IMG/VR virus record: IMGVR_UViG_3300025545_000003
Location: 1-64,000 of that record
From: a virus
Direction: 5' to 3' (one strand)
Length of the DNA stretch: 64,000 nucleotides
This document shows positions 52,224 to 61,354 of the stretch, in pieces. The position numbers and the translations under genes were made by a program. The first letter of the stretch is position 1, and every line of letters starts with the position of its first letter. Under the pieces are notes generated by a model. That model had not been told where the DNA came from and ran no database searches. It worked only from the letters and a program-made list of their open reading frames with translations.

Positions 52224-53909
52224 CTAGTTGGCCGAAACGAACAGGATCTCGGTGCGGCGGTTCCGTGAACGGCAGTCGGGGGTCTTCAGGTCGCAGAGCG
52301 GGTTGTCCTCGCCGTTGCCCTGTGCCGCAATACGGGCCGGGTCGATGCCCTGCGAGATCAGGTAGTCAACGACCGCCTGCGCCCGCTTGCCCGAGAGGGT
52401 CTTGTTGCCGCTGTCACTGCCCACGTCGTCGGTGTTGCCCTCGACACGGATGCTCATGGCCGTCGCCAGCATCAACTGCGGCAACACCTGACGCTTCAGG
52501 ATCGAGCGGGACTGCGTGTCGATGGCGTAGGCACCCGTGTCGAAGTGGATGCTCACCGGCTTGACCAGCTTGGGTGCCGCCGTCTTGGCGACCTGCGGGT
52601 TGTAGACCGGCTTCGCCGCTGCCACGGGAACCGCTGCCACACCGGACGAGGCGGCGACCTGCTGGCGTCGGGCCATCTCAGCGTCGTACAGGGGCTTCAC
52701 GATGGCTGCGGTACGCAGACCGTGGGCGCTGAAGCGCTGCGAGAGGACCGGGGTGCCGTCAGGCTCCGTGTACTCCGACCAGATGCTGTCCGCCTGCTTG
52801 TAGACCGTGTCGAAGAGGGGCGCAGTCCCGCCGAGGCCGAAGAAGGACGTGTTGTCGCCGAGATCGTTCCAGCGGACCCAGTTGAGCGCCTTGAGGGTGC
52901 CCTCGTACTTGAGTTCGTCACGGAAACGGGGCACGACCGTCGAGATCAGGCGGGCCGCTGCGGGCTTGTCCGCCGTACCTAGCTTGGCACCTTCCATGAA
53001 GATCTTCGCCACCTTGCGGGCGATCTCGGGCTGCTGCTGGAGGAAGTCCTTCTTACCGAGCAGCACGTCGGCGACCAGCGTGTCGGCGTCCTTGGTGCTG
53101 AACACACGGTGGGCACCGGGGCGGCACTCAAGGGCGAGCGTCACGTCAGGCTCCCACAGGCATGCCACGTCGACCTGCTTCTGACAGAACAGGTTGCGCC
53201 CGAACTCCCATGAGTCCATCGAGAACTTGGTCTGCTGGCGAAGCTGCCGCACTTCCTGCGGGTTCAGGTCGCTGTTGTTGATCCAGAACTCGTAGACCGT
53301 GTGGTCGGGGCTGAACTTCATCATGGCTGCGCCACGGCTGGCCAGCAGATCACGGGGCGTCTTCACGTTGGCCGCTGCCACACAGGCGTCACCGCCACGG
53401 GACCAGTCGATCTGGACGAACGCCTGCGCTTCGACGCCGGAGCGTGCGTAACCGGGCATGTTCAGGGGCATCTCGTCGACCACCTGCCAAGTGAAGTCGA
53501 CCTCGCCGGACTGGAGGGCAGCGTTCTTCTTGTCCGGCTCCTCGATGAAGACGAACTCAAGCTGGATCCCCTCCTTGGCACAGATGGAACCCGGCTGCGT
53601 CGTCAGGCCGCCGCAGGCGATGATGCCCGCCATGTGACCGGGCCACTGCGACAGGGCCACCTTGTAGTGGGTCTTGGGCTGGACGCCGGTCGGCTTGATC
53701 GCCGCAGGGGCCTGGACACCCGCCACCGCACCGGGGGTCGTCGTGGGGGTCACAGCCGCAGGCTGCGTCGTGGTGGCGGTCGCCGTCGCCGGAGCGGTGG
53801 CGGTCGCCGTCTCGGTCGTGGACTCGTGGAAGAACCCGAAGTACGCACCCGCCGCCGCTCCCGCGACGACTAGGACGAGCAGGATCTTTCCCATCGGCTT
53901 GAGCTTCAT
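52224..53909 (-). CDS. Substrate-binding protein fused to OmpA peptidoglycan-binding domain
   Basis: A 561-aa exported or membrane-anchored protein. The N-terminal helix (MGKILLVLVVAGAAAGAYFGF) is followed by an Ala/Thr/Pro linker. An NMT1/THI5-like binding domain then starts at YKVALSQWPGHMAG near residue 83 and runs to about 420. The C-terminal OmpA domain (IHFDTGAYAID...MSIRVEGNTDDVGSDSGNKTLSGKRAQAVVDYL...NRRTEILF) would bind peptidoglycan. This design fixes the receptor to the cell wall. NCBI-style names for such proteins include phosphate-binding/OmpA; the ligand here is unknown. Confidence 0.82.
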   Translation of the reverse strand: MKLKPMGKILLVLVVAGAAAGAYFGFFHESTTETATATAPATATATTTQPAAVTPTTTPGAVAGVQAPAAIKPTGVQPKTHYKVALSQWPGHMAGIIACGGLTTQPGSICAKEGIQLEFVFIEEPDKKNAALQSGEVDFTWQVVDEMPLNMPGYARSGVEAQAFVQIDWSRGGDACVAAANVKTPRDLLASRGAAMMKFSPDHTVYEFWINNSDLNPQEVRQLRQQTKFSMDSWEFGRNLFCQKQVDVACLWEPDVTLALECRPGAHRVFSTKDADTLVADVLLGKKDFLQQQPEIARKVAKIFMEGAKLGTADKPAAARLISTVVPRFRDELKYEGTLKALNWVRWNDLGDNTSFFGLGGTAPLFDTVYKQADSIWSEYTEPDGTPVLSQRFSAHGLRTAAIVKPLYDAEMARRQQVAASSGVAAVPVAAAKPVYNPQVAKTAAPKLVKPVSIHFDTGAYAIDTQSRSILKRQVLPQLMLATAMSIRVEGNTDDVGSDSGNKTLSGKRAQAVVDYLISQGIDPARIAAQGNGEDNPLCDLKTPDCRSRNRRTEILFVSAN

Positions 53910-53975
53910 CTCGAACCTCCCTTGCGAATTGTCTGTCTCACCGTACCGGGGTCATTCCCGGCAGGCACCTTCGGC

Positions 53976-54692
53976 CTAGCCCTTCTGCTGGCCGAAGAAA
54001 GTCACGAGCTTGGTGTAACGGACGCCTTCCTTGGCCGCTGCGGCCTTGGCATCCTCGCCACGCTTGGTCACCGCTGCCGCCCTGTCCTTGGCCGAAACCT
54101 GAGACTCGGAGATGTCCTGCATCACCTGCTCACGTTCGGACTGGAGGGCGGCGATCTGCGCCTCAAGCGCCTTGATGCGGTCATCGCTGCTGGTCTTCAG
54201 GCCCTCGAACTGGCTCTGGATCGCCGTACAGCGGGTGGCTACGTCCTTGTCGATGAAGGATCCGTACTGGCGCAGGACGTTGACACGCTTCTCAGCGTCC
54301 GCCTTGACCGTGGGCTCGTCCCATGCGTCGTCGGCGGCGTCCATCGCCCGGATCATGGCGAGGCGCTGCGGTTCGGGGAACTGTGCGAGGTTGTCCAGCA
54401 GGGTGAGGACGGTGTGGGCCGAGTTCGCCCCGGTGCCTACCTTGCCTGCGGCGAAGACCTCGTCGAGCGTCCAGTCCAACGCTGTCCGCTTGGGGGCCGG
54501 AGGCGCTGCCGGGGCGGCGGGTGCCGCCTCTACGGGTGCCGTTGGGGTAGCCGTGAAGGCTGCCAGCGGGTCATCGGACACCGCAGGAGCGGCGACCTCG
54601 GTCACGTCGGTCGCATCGTCGGGGGTCTCTTCCGTGTCGTAGTCCACGAACATGGACAGGAACCCGCCCTTCTTTTTCTCTTCACCGGCCAT
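53976..54692 (-). CDS. Coiled-coil protein of the ABC importer operon
   Basis: A 238-aa soluble protein. N-terminal 65 residues are low-complexity (Ala/Pro/Thr). DWTLDEVFAAGKVGTGANSAHTVLTLLDNL near 73 is a compact helical part. Residues 130-225 form a long coiled coil. Promoter 54715-54743 places it first in the operon leading to the binding protein, permease and ATPase, so it may regulate or assemble them. The family is not recognised. Confidence 0.6.
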   Translation of the reverse strand: MAGEEKKKGGFLSMFVDYDTEETPDDATDVTEVAAPAVSDDPLAAFTATPTAPVEAAPAAPAAPPAPKRTALDWTLDEVFAAGKVGTGANSAHTVLTLLDNLAQFPEPQRLAMIRAMDAADDAWDEPTVKADAEKRVNVLRQYGSFIDKDVATRCTAIQSQFEGLKTSSDDRIKALEAQIAALQSEREQVMQDISESQVSAKDRAAAVTKRGEDAKAAAAKEGVRYTKLVTFFGQQKG

Positions 54693-54714
54693 CAGGCACC
54701 TCCTCTTGCTCTAT

Positions 54715-54743
54715 CTCTACCCGAACCACGAAAGGGCTAAGCC
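54715..54743 (-). promoter_or_regulatory. Phage-type promoter of the ABC importer operon
   Basis: Minus-strand GGCTTAG, 14 nt, GGGTAGAG, just upstream of ATG 54692. Confidence 0.75.
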
Positions 54744-54752
54744 CCCCGAGGG

Positions 54753-55754
54753 TCAGGCATCTTCACTTTTGTCTTCATCAGGGGTGCTCTCGTGCCACCC
54801 CATGACATACCCACACGTCTTGCAGAACCCGTCCCCGTCGTCCTCACAGGCCGAGATCCAGTCCCCATTCATGGCATCATCGTTCTCGAAGGAGCCCTCG
54901 CACTTCTCGGGGGCCTCTGCCCTCTCGGTGCCGTCGTCGTGGTAGAAGAACCGGACGAGGCGGGCGAGTTCCATCAGAGCCGTTTCCCAGTCCGGGCCGC
55001 CACAGTCGAGGCGGATGTCGTGACAGGACTGCCAGCGGTTGTACTTGTTCCACCCCTCCTCCGGGATCATCTCGTTGTCGTCCTCGGAGCGGTCGTACCA
55101 GCCTCCGGCTTCGACCCAGACACGGGACGCATTGTTGCGGGGGTCGTCCACGCCGTCGGAAAGCTCGTCGTGGATGCGCTCCGCCAGCGGGTCGACGTGG
55201 TGGAAGGTGGTCTCAACGGACTCGTAGAACCCGCCGCCGATCCGGTGTACCTCGTCCTGCCAGTCCGGGCCGTCGAACAGCATGGGGACGGCCTTGAGCA
55301 CGCCCTCCGAGTCCGGCTCCGCCGAAACGACCTTGTGGCCGGACTTGTCGACGTCCCCGATCTCAATGGGGTCCCCGAAGTAGCTGCCTCCCTCGGGCGG
55401 GCAGCGCATCTCGACAGGGTACGTCCACAGGGGGTGCTCCATCAGCCACTCGACCTCTGCCTTGCGGAGAGGGGCGTCCACGGGGAGCGGGGGAGCCGTC
55501 CGGTGGAACGGGAGTTCCTTGAACTGGAGGTGGGACAGGATGGTCTTCGCCAGACGTTCGGCGTCGTCCGACCGGAGGCCGAACCCCCGAACGGACTCGT
55601 CGAAGGACACCATGACGGAGCCCAACGCAGGGTTCCATCCAATGGTCAGGTTGAACTGTTGCGGGGCGGCCTGTTTCGGAGCGCCGCCCATCTCAGGGAA
55701 CAGGGTGATGATCTTGCCGTTCCCGTTCCCGTTCCCGTTACCCTTGTCCGTCAT
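54753..55754 (-). CDS. Hypothetical protein, 333 aa
   Basis: Acidic protein starting MTDKGNGNGNGNGK, where a GGGAAC hexanucleotide repeat encodes the Gly-Asn run. Near the C-terminus CEGSFENDDAMNGDWISACEDDGDGFCKTCG may form a zinc site. No domain recognised. It abuts the next gene on the minus strand. Confidence 0.6.
   Translation of the reverse strand: MTDKGNGNGNGNGKIITLFPEMGGAPKQAAPQQFNLTIGWNPALGSVMVSFDESVRGFGLRSDDAERLAKTILSHLQFKELPFHRTAPPLPVDAPLRKAEVEWLMEHPLWTYPVEMRCPPEGGSYFGDPIEIGDVDKSGHKVVSAEPDSEGVLKAVPMLFDGPDWQDEVHRIGGGFYESVETTFHHVDPLAERIHDELSDGVDDPRNNASRVWVEAGGWYDRSEDDNEMIPEEGWNKYNRWQSCHDIRLDCGGPDWETALMELARLVRFFYHDDGTERAEAPEKCEGSFENDDAMNGDWISACEDDGDGFCKTCGYVMGWHESTPDEDKSEDA
55721..55742. 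repeat. Short tandem hexanucleotide repeat
   Basis: About three and a half copies of CGTTCC on the plus strand, coding the Gly-Asn repeat of the 333-aa protein. Confidence 0.7.
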
Positions 55755-55755
55755 G

Positions 55756-56016
55756 CTAGTCTCCGTTTCGGATCCATCTCAGGAGCCGGGGTTCCACTAA
55801 ACGCCACCAGAGGGTCATGGCTACGATACCGAACAGGATGCCTCGGGCGTAATAGTACCGGGCCTCAAGGTTCTCGGACGCCATGTTGGTGTTCATGGTG
55901 ATCTCGATCCCGGCCTCCGCACCAGCCATGAAGCCGGTGACGATCATGGCCAGCACCACACCGCACACAACTAGCCCGAACAGACAGGCGCAGGCCGTCC
56001 TTTGGAGTTTCGTCAT
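55756..56016 (-). CDS. Small membrane protein, 86 aa
   Basis: Two transmembrane helices (CACLFGLVVCGVVLAMIVTGFMAG and YYARGILFGIVAMTLWW) with a basic C-terminus (RLLRWIRNGD). Probably inner membrane. Role unknown. Confidence 0.55.
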   Translation of the reverse strand: MTKLQRTACACLFGLVVCGVVLAMIVTGFMAGAEAGIEITMNTNMASENLEARYYYARGILFGIVAMTLWWRLVEPRLLRWIRNGD

Positions 56017-56019
56017 CCG

Positions 56020-56220
56020 TCACCTCTGCTTGAAGGCTCTGCCCTTACCGCACAGGAACAGGAAGGTGTCCCCGTCCCGTTCTTGGATCATCAGGTCGAA
56101 GTGCAGAGCCAACTCCTCGATCTCGTGGTACTCAAAGCTCACGTACCCCTCACGGGGCGGAGCCTTCGGGTGGCCCTTCACCTCGGGCCACATCACGACT
56201 TTCAGACTGATGTCGTTCAT
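56020..56220 (-). CDS. Hypothetical protein, 66 aa
   Basis: Start at ATG 56220, overlapping the RtcB stop (TAATG). A small mixed protein (MNDISLKVVMWPEVKGHPKAPP...FLFLCGKGRAFKQR) coupled to RtcB. No family recognised. Confidence 0.55.
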   Translation of the reverse strand: MNDISLKVVMWPEVKGHPKAPPREGYVSFEYHEIEELALHFDLMIQERDGDTFLFLCGKGRAFKQR

Positions 56221-57632
56221 TACTCCAGCCCCTTGAGGTTGGCGACCGGGAACAGGCGCAGGGTCATCTTGGCGATGCCCTCGTCCTCCAACACCCGGAG
56301 CACAGCGTTGAGATCCTTGTAGGCGTGGCCGCACTCGTCCAGCGGCGTCCGCTCCGAGTTCATGACGATGCCCTCGACGATGGTTCCGTCCGCGCAGACG
56401 ACACGGGCGTCCCGCATCTCCTCGTCGATCTCATCGTGGATTGCCCGAAGCTCACGCTTGGCCTCCCCACGTCCCATGAGCCGTCCGGCCCCGTGGTTGA
56501 CGGAGCAGCCCGTCTTCCTCGTCCCGGAGAGCGGGAACAGGATCGCAGCCCCGTCCTTCATGGAACCGGGGATCAAGCACGGGTGGCCCGTCTCAGCCCA
56601 CTTCGTGCGGGCGAGATCCGGGTGTCCAGCCGGGAAGGCACGGGTCGCCCCCTTGCGGTGAACGAAGCCCTCCGTCAGCGAACCGTCCGGCAGGTAGATG
56701 CGCTCCTGCTGGATCAGGTTGTGGCTGATCTCGTACAGGGTCTCAGACTCAGCCCCTCCGAACACCGTCGCCGTGGCGTCCGCCAGCCCTCTGGCTATGA
56801 CGTGCCTGTTGGCGATGGCGTAGTTGGCCGCCGAGTTGTGGTGCGCCCAATACTCCTTCCCGAGATCCTCGTCCATGCGGAGGTAGGACTCCTCCCGTCG
56901 CTTGGACTGGAGGCACCGCAATCGGGCACCCTCGTAGAAGTAGTGGTTGGCCGTGTGCCACCCGTACCCACGGGAGCCGCAGTGCAGCATCAGCCAGACA
57001 GAGGAGTCCGTCGGGTCTACCTGCATCTCGATGAAGTGGTTCCCACCACCGAGGGATCCCATCTGCGGGACGGCCTTCGGCCACGCCCGGTCGATGCGGT
57101 TGGCCTTGAAGTGCGCCGTGTCCACACGCATGAAGACACGCTCGCACTCGTCCGCCGTGACACCCACCGGCTCTCCGCCGTGGGCAAGCATCTCCTGCAC
57201 GTCCGTCCACCCGTAGGTCGGCATCTTGACCGGACGGTGCGAACCGAGGCCCGTGGCTACACGCTCCTCAACCGCATGAATCCACTCCAGCCGCTTGGCC
57301 GGATCGACGATGTCCGCCGCCTTGAGGCTCGTCTTCATGTAGAGGACGCCGCACGAGATGTCGTAGCCGGAGCCTGACTGGACCAGCGTGTCGTCGGTCA
57401 CGATGACGCTGCCGATGGGAACCCCGAACCCGAAGTGGGTGTCCGGCATCAGGAAGGCGTGAGTCACACCCTTGTAGGATGCGGCCTGTACAGCCTGTGC
57501 CCAGAGCCCCTCTTCGGTGGCCTCCCATAGTTCCTTGGTGAGGAAAGCTGTGACGTCGCACCGCATCCCGGCCCGTGCGGGCAGGACACAGCAGTTGTCA
57601 GTCAGCCAGTGGATGTCGTACTTGTGAGACAT
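56220..57632 (-). CDS. rtcB: RtcB-type RNA ligase
   Basis: A 470-aa RtcB ligase with all its hallmarks: MPDTHFGFGVPIGSV near residue 62, SGSGYDISCGV near 85, GSLGGGNHFIEM near 193, a metal His in EISHNLIQQE near 310, HRKGATRAFP near 327, the GMP-binding VNHGAGR near 378 and DECGHAYKDLNAV near 435. It joins RNA ends with 2',3'-cyclic phosphate and 5'-OH using GTP and manganese. It could repair tRNAs cut by host anticodon nucleases, or join the halves from the split tRNA genes at 32-45 kb. Single-gene promoter at 57650-57678. Confidence 0.9.
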   Translation of the reverse strand: MSHKYDIHWLTDNCCVLPARAGMRCDVTAFLTKELWEATEEGLWAQAVQAASYKGVTHAFLMPDTHFGFGVPIGSVIVTDDTLVQSGSGYDISCGVLYMKTSLKAADIVDPAKRLEWIHAVEERVATGLGSHRPVKMPTYGWTDVQEMLAHGGEPVGVTADECERVFMRVDTAHFKANRIDRAWPKAVPQMGSLGGGNHFIEMQVDPTDSSVWLMLHCGSRGYGWHTANHYFYEGARLRCLQSKRREESYLRMDEDLGKEYWAHHNSAANYAIANRHVIARGLADATATVFGGAESETLYEISHNLIQQERIYLPDGSLTEGFVHRKGATRAFPAGHPDLARTKWAETGHPCLIPGSMKDGAAILFPLSGTRKTGCSVNHGAGRLMGRGEAKRELRAIHDEIDEEMRDARVVCADGTIVEGIVMNSERTPLDECGHAYKDLNAVLRVLEDEGIAKMTLRLFPVANLKGLE

Positions 57633-57649
57633 GAGTCCCTCCTCGGGTC

Positions 57650-57678
57650 ATCTACACGGAAGCGGAGGGCACTAAGCC
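57650..57678 (-). promoter_or_regulatory. Phage-type promoter of rtcB
   Basis: Minus-strand GGCTTAG, 14 nt, GTGTAGAT. Confidence 0.7.
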
Positions 57679-57681
57679 CGC

Positions 57682-58692
57682 TCAGGGCTCGACAGGCAAG
57701 AACTCAAGGGCAGCGAGGAGGTATTCGATCAGCTTGTCACGGCCCCATGCGTGGATCGTCATGGACTTGGCGTGGTCTTCGGGGCCCTGCCAGCGACCAC
57801 TGGATTCGTAGGTCACCTTGTCCCGCTTCCCGAGATCCCGGAGGTGGTCCACGGCGAACAGGCGTTCCGACTTCATGGACAGGCTGATTACCCGCTTGCG
57901 GGGGCCGACCGTGAACTCGGTCTCGGCGTAGACGAACGTGTACCACGGCTCCGACTTCGTGCTGTCCCCGTAGTACTGGTTGGGGATCACGGTGGGTTCG
58001 AAGGTGCGGCCCGACTTGTCCTGCACCTCCTTGAACACCCCGGCCCAGAACTCGTCGTGGTTGCGGCGGATCGGGTCAATGATCTCTTCGGTGCGGGCCT
58101 CTTCTCGGGGGACGTGCTTCCAGCCGCCCTCCGTCCCGAGGTAGACACGGAAGATCATTTCCGGCCAGAGCGGCGGGTTCTCGGGGGCGAGGAGCGTCCG
58201 GGGGTTGTACTGGACGTACCCGGCACGGAACGCTTCGATCAGGGCCTTGCCGTCCACGGGGAGGCGGTTCCCCTCGTCGTCCTCGTACCACTCGCCCACC
58301 AGCTTGTGGTCGTCGTTGTACTCGGACTTGTAGTGGTAGCCCTTGGCCGGGTCGAGGCCGAATGTCCCAGCGATGGCGTCGGCGTCTTCGTTCTCCTTGG
58401 CCTTCTTGAGGGGCATCCAGCCGTCCATCTCGTAGGCACGGGAAGCGGTGGCCAGCTTGGTGTTGAACCAATCGAACACCGGCTGGAGGAACGTCTCGGT
58501 AAAGTCGTCGGGGACGCCCTTCGGACCATCCGGGAAGATGGAGAACGTGCTGTAGCCGTTGTTGCTGATCTCCAAGGCACGGAGGCCGCAGGGGCAGAAG
58601 TGATGGGCCGAGTAACCGGCTCCCATCGTGCAGCCACCTTGTCGCCACTCGTTGCGGCCACAGGTGCAGTTGGGGAGTACTCGTTCAGTCAT
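57682..58692 (-). CDS. Hypothetical protein, 336 aa
   Basis: Starts MTERVLPNCTCGRNEWRQGGCTMG with further Cys/His (HHFCPCG), a likely N-terminal zinc site. The rest is mixed alpha/beta without recognised motif. It has its own promoter and lies between rtcB and the CobS/CobT group. Confidence 0.6.
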   Translation of the reverse strand: MTERVLPNCTCGRNEWRQGGCTMGAGYSAHHFCPCGLRALEISNNGYSTFSIFPDGPKGVPDDFTETFLQPVFDWFNTKLATASRAYEMDGWMPLKKAKENEDADAIAGTFGLDPAKGYHYKSEYNDDHKLVGEWYEDDEGNRLPVDGKALIEAFRAGYVQYNPRTLLAPENPPLWPEMIFRVYLGTEGGWKHVPREEARTEEIIDPIRRNHDEFWAGVFKEVQDKSGRTFEPTVIPNQYYGDSTKSEPWYTFVYAETEFTVGPRKRVISLSMKSERLFAVDHLRDLGKRDKVTYESSGRWQGPEDHAKSMTIHAWGRDKLIEYLLAALEFLPVEP

Positions 58693-58712
58693 GGGCTCCT
58701 CCTATTCAGGGA

Positions 58713-58741
58713 TCCCACACGGAACAGGAAGGGGCTAAGCC
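58713..58741 (-). promoter_or_regulatory. Phage-type promoter, weak -10
   Basis: Minus-strand GGCTTAG, 14 nt, GTGTGGGA. Confidence 0.55.
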
Positions 58742-58748
58742 GGATCCG

Positions 58749-59231
58749 CTACTTGAAGTACACCCGAGGGGTGCCCTCTTTCACGTCCACCGCTTCAAGG
58801 ACGGCATCCCGCTTGGCTTGATCAGCCCCGGCGACACGGGTAGCGAGGGTATCACGGGCCTTGTAGGTCACGACCGTGTCGAAGAAGCGGTCGAAGTCAT
58901 CTCCCAGAATCCCCTTCAAGCCGTCCATGTCGGCGTCCTTGCGAACGACCGTGTTGGGCTTGGGGATCGAGACCGTACAGCGGGAGCCGTCGTTCCCATC
59001 GAAGTGCTCTGCGCCGGGATCTCCCGCACGGGCCTGTACGGCCAGTTCACGCAGCTTGCCCTTGATGGGTTCCAAGGCTTCCCCGGCCTCTTTGGAGATG
59101 CCCGCCAGCTTGTGCCCCAAGGCCACAGCCTCCTCGTCCGGCATGGCGGTGAGGAGGCTGGGCAGGGCACGGCGGAGGTCTTCGATGGTACGGATAACCG
59201 TGATCAGGTCGGCAGTTTTCGGCGTGGGCAT
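58749..59231 (-). CDS. Hypothetical protein, 160 aa
   Basis: Starts at ATG 59231, which overlaps the upstream stop. Helical protein (ALGHKLAGISKEAGEALEPIKGKLRELAVQARAG) with a basic C-terminal half. It belongs to the minus-strand operon headed by the CobS-like ATPase. Family not recognised. Confidence 0.55.
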   Translation of the reverse strand: MPTPKTADLITVIRTIEDLRRALPSLLTAMPDEEAVALGHKLAGISKEAGEALEPIKGKLRELAVQARAGDPGAEHFDGNDGSRCTVSIPKPNTVVRKDADMDGLKGILGDDFDRFFDTVVTYKARDTLATRVAGADQAKRDAVLEAVDVKEGTPRVYFK

Positions 59232-60073
59232 CAATCTTCCTCGTAGCAGTGAACGTGGTAGATGCCGGGTGGGCCTTGTGACGCATTCGCCGAGCGAATC
59301 CAGACAGCATCCTCACCCTTCGACACCACGTTACCGCACTTCTTGCAGATGGCCTTCTGCTGACAGGTGATTCGTTGCGTTTCACCCGACATGCTCGTGG
59401 CACCACTCGTCGCCGGTCGGGCGGCGGGCTTTGAGGGCTTCACGGCAGGCCCCACGACGGTCGAGGGCTGTACCTGCTTGGCGGCAGCGGCGTCGATGTC
59501 CTCTTTGGCCAACAGGGTGGACAGCCGGGACAGGTGAGCCGCCATGGCGTTGAGGCAGCGGTTCTTCACCGCACAGTCGGTGCATACGTCCGACTTGTCC
59601 GAGTACGCCCCGTAACAGGGCGTCTGCTCGATGGCCAGCCCCCGAATGTAGGCGTCGTCGTGGTAATCGTTGCCCTCGTCGTGTCCGGGGGACACCGGCA
59701 AGGGCATCGAGGCTACCTGAGTTTTGTCACCGTCCACGCTGTCCTCCGAGGACTTGGCATCCCGTAGGGACTGTGCCTTGATTACTCCATCCGGGGTCAG
59801 CTTCCACGTACCCCGGCCTTCACGGGCGGCCCAACCCTCTGCGATGAGGGTCTTGAACGCCGCCTGCATCCAACGCACGGTGCTGAAAGCGTTGACCCCT
59901 GCGGGCTTTCCGAACTGGTCGATGGTGATGCCCATGTCCACACAGGTCGGATCGTAGGTGGCCTCGCTTTGGACGGGGACGTCCGGCTTGAACCCGGAGA
60001 GCTTCCCCAGAGTCAGGAGCAGCGGGCTAACGAAGCTCTTGGCGCTAACGGTGTGCTTGGGTGTGCCTCTCAT
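59231..60073 (-). CDS. Zinc-site protein with winged-helix-like N-terminus, 280 aa
   Basis: ATG 60073 lies just after the CobS-like stop. Residues 45-110 (VNAFSTVRWMQAAFKTLIAEGWAAREGRGTWKLTPDGVIKAQ) look like a winged helix. C...CTDCAVKNRC near 160 and CQQKAICKKCGNVV...HVHC at the end are probable zinc sites. The role is unknown; co-transcription with a CobS-like ATPase suggests an adaptor. Confidence 0.6.
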   Translation of the reverse strand: MRGTPKHTVSAKSFVSPLLLTLGKLSGFKPDVPVQSEATYDPTCVDMGITIDQFGKPAGVNAFSTVRWMQAAFKTLIAEGWAAREGRGTWKLTPDGVIKAQSLRDAKSSEDSVDGDKTQVASMPLPVSPGHDEGNDYHDDAYIRGLAIEQTPCYGAYSDKSDVCTDCAVKNRCLNAMAAHLSRLSTLLAKEDIDAAAAKQVQPSTVVGPAVKPSKPAARPATSGATSMSGETQRITCQQKAICKKCGNVVSKGEDAVWIRSANASQGPPGIYHVHCYEED

Positions 60074-60074
60074 C

Positions 60075-61313
60075 CTATCGGCCCCCCTTGAACCCGCCGA
60101 CAGTGGATCCCGGAGGAGCCTTGCCAACGTCCAGCATGGAGATGTGGGGATCCATGATCTTGATCGCCGATTCCCGGTTCTCCTCGTCGGGTAGCCGGTC
60201 GAGCCACGAACGGGAGGCCAGCTTCAACAGGTTCTTCGGCACCTTGGCAGAGCCGTTGCACTCCAGCATGTCCTCTGCGTGCATCAGGATCGAGCACAGG
60301 CCACGGTGGGAGAACTCGCCGTACAGTTCGCCGTCGAGGATGGCCTCACGGAGCGACTTCGTCACCTTGCCCATCTTCTCGAACAGGGTGTCTCCGACCC
60401 GCTGTGCCAGCACCGGGAACTTGGCCCGGACAATGGACTCCTCGTCCCGCCAGTCCATCCAGCGGAACTGGAAGACCTTCTCAAAGCGGTCGAGCAGGGA
60501 GGCGTCGATGGGGTTGGCCGAGATCATACGCCCACGTTCGTCGCCCGAACCCGCCGTGTTGCCTGTAGCGGCGACCAGCGTGCCGGGGAGTACCGGGTAG
60601 ACCTTGCCAGCGGGGCCGTCGATGCGGCCTTGGATGGAGTCCGTGATGAGGCGGAGGTGTTCGGCCTGTTCCCGGTCGGCCCGGTCGAAGTCAGTGACCA
60701 GCATCATGTAAGGGATGCGTCGTCCGGTAGGGGTGACGAACCCGTCACGCAGGGCCTTGAGGGCCTCGCCCTCTTCCCAATGCGTGCCCGCCTCTGTGAA
60801 CCCACGGCTGAAGAACCACGCCTCGATGTCCGTGCCCGGTTTCACCTGCCGGATCATCGCCGGGGTGCGGGTCAGGTTGCTCCAAGCGTGGAACAGGGCG
60901 TCCTTCCCGCTACCGGGAAGCCCCCACACGTAGATCGACCGCTTGAAGAACAGGGACACGACAGCGTGCTCCACGTCCTCCCCGAGCAGTCCGTACCGGG
61001 GGATCCGGTAATGGTCCGGCATGGGGAGGCAGTTTTCCACTGGCACGTCCACGTTAACCGGGAACTCGATCCGCCCAAACTTCACCTTCAGGGAGGTGGG
61101 CTTGGGCGGGTGCGCCCGCTTGCGGGGGTTCACAGTCTGCTGGAAGCGGGCATGGAGCCGCTGGCTGACGGTGCCCGCATCCGGGTACGTGTCGAGGTAC
61201 TTTGATGCTGTCATGCCGTGGGCTTCCAAGAGGTGGTCCCCCAGGAAGTCCTGCTCTACGTGACCGCAGATCCGGCACTTGAGCCCATCAGGCTTGGTCT
61301 TGCTATCCGTCAC
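60075..61313 (-). CDS. CobS-like MoxR-type AAA+ ATPase
   Basis: A 412-aa protein. N-terminus CRICGHVEQDFLGDHLLEAHGMTASKYL is the MucR/Ros-type finger usual in CobS-like proteins. Walker A is GLPGSGKDALFHA near residue 131 (the usual T/S after GK is Asp). Walker B is MMLVTDFDRAD near 197. Sensor 1 is VAATGNTAG near 238. CobS works with CobT in cobalt insertion in cobalamin-producing bacteria; in phages the pair is common and its role unknown. The CobT-like partner starts 150 bp away on the opposite strand. Confidence 0.8.
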   Translation of the reverse strand: MTDSKTKPDGLKCRICGHVEQDFLGDHLLEAHGMTASKYLDTYPDAGTVSQRLHARFQQTVNPRKRAHPPKPTSLKVKFGRIEFPVNVDVPVENCLPMPDHYRIPRYGLLGEDVEHAVVSLFFKRSIYVWGLPGSGKDALFHAWSNLTRTPAMIRQVKPGTDIEAWFFSRGFTEAGTHWEEGEALKALRDGFVTPTGRRIPYMMLVTDFDRADREQAEHLRLITDSIQGRIDGPAGKVYPVLPGTLVAATGNTAGSGDERGRMISANPIDASLLDRFEKVFQFRWMDWRDEESIVRAKFPVLAQRVGDTLFEKMGKVTKSLREAILDGELYGEFSHRGLCSILMHAEDMLECNGSAKVPKNLLKLASRSWLDRLPDEENRESAIKIMDPHISMLDVGKAPPGSTVGGFKGGR

Positions 61314-61354
61314 TTGCCCCTCTCGGTGAGTAGGGTTTCTCGTCCGTCTGCCCC

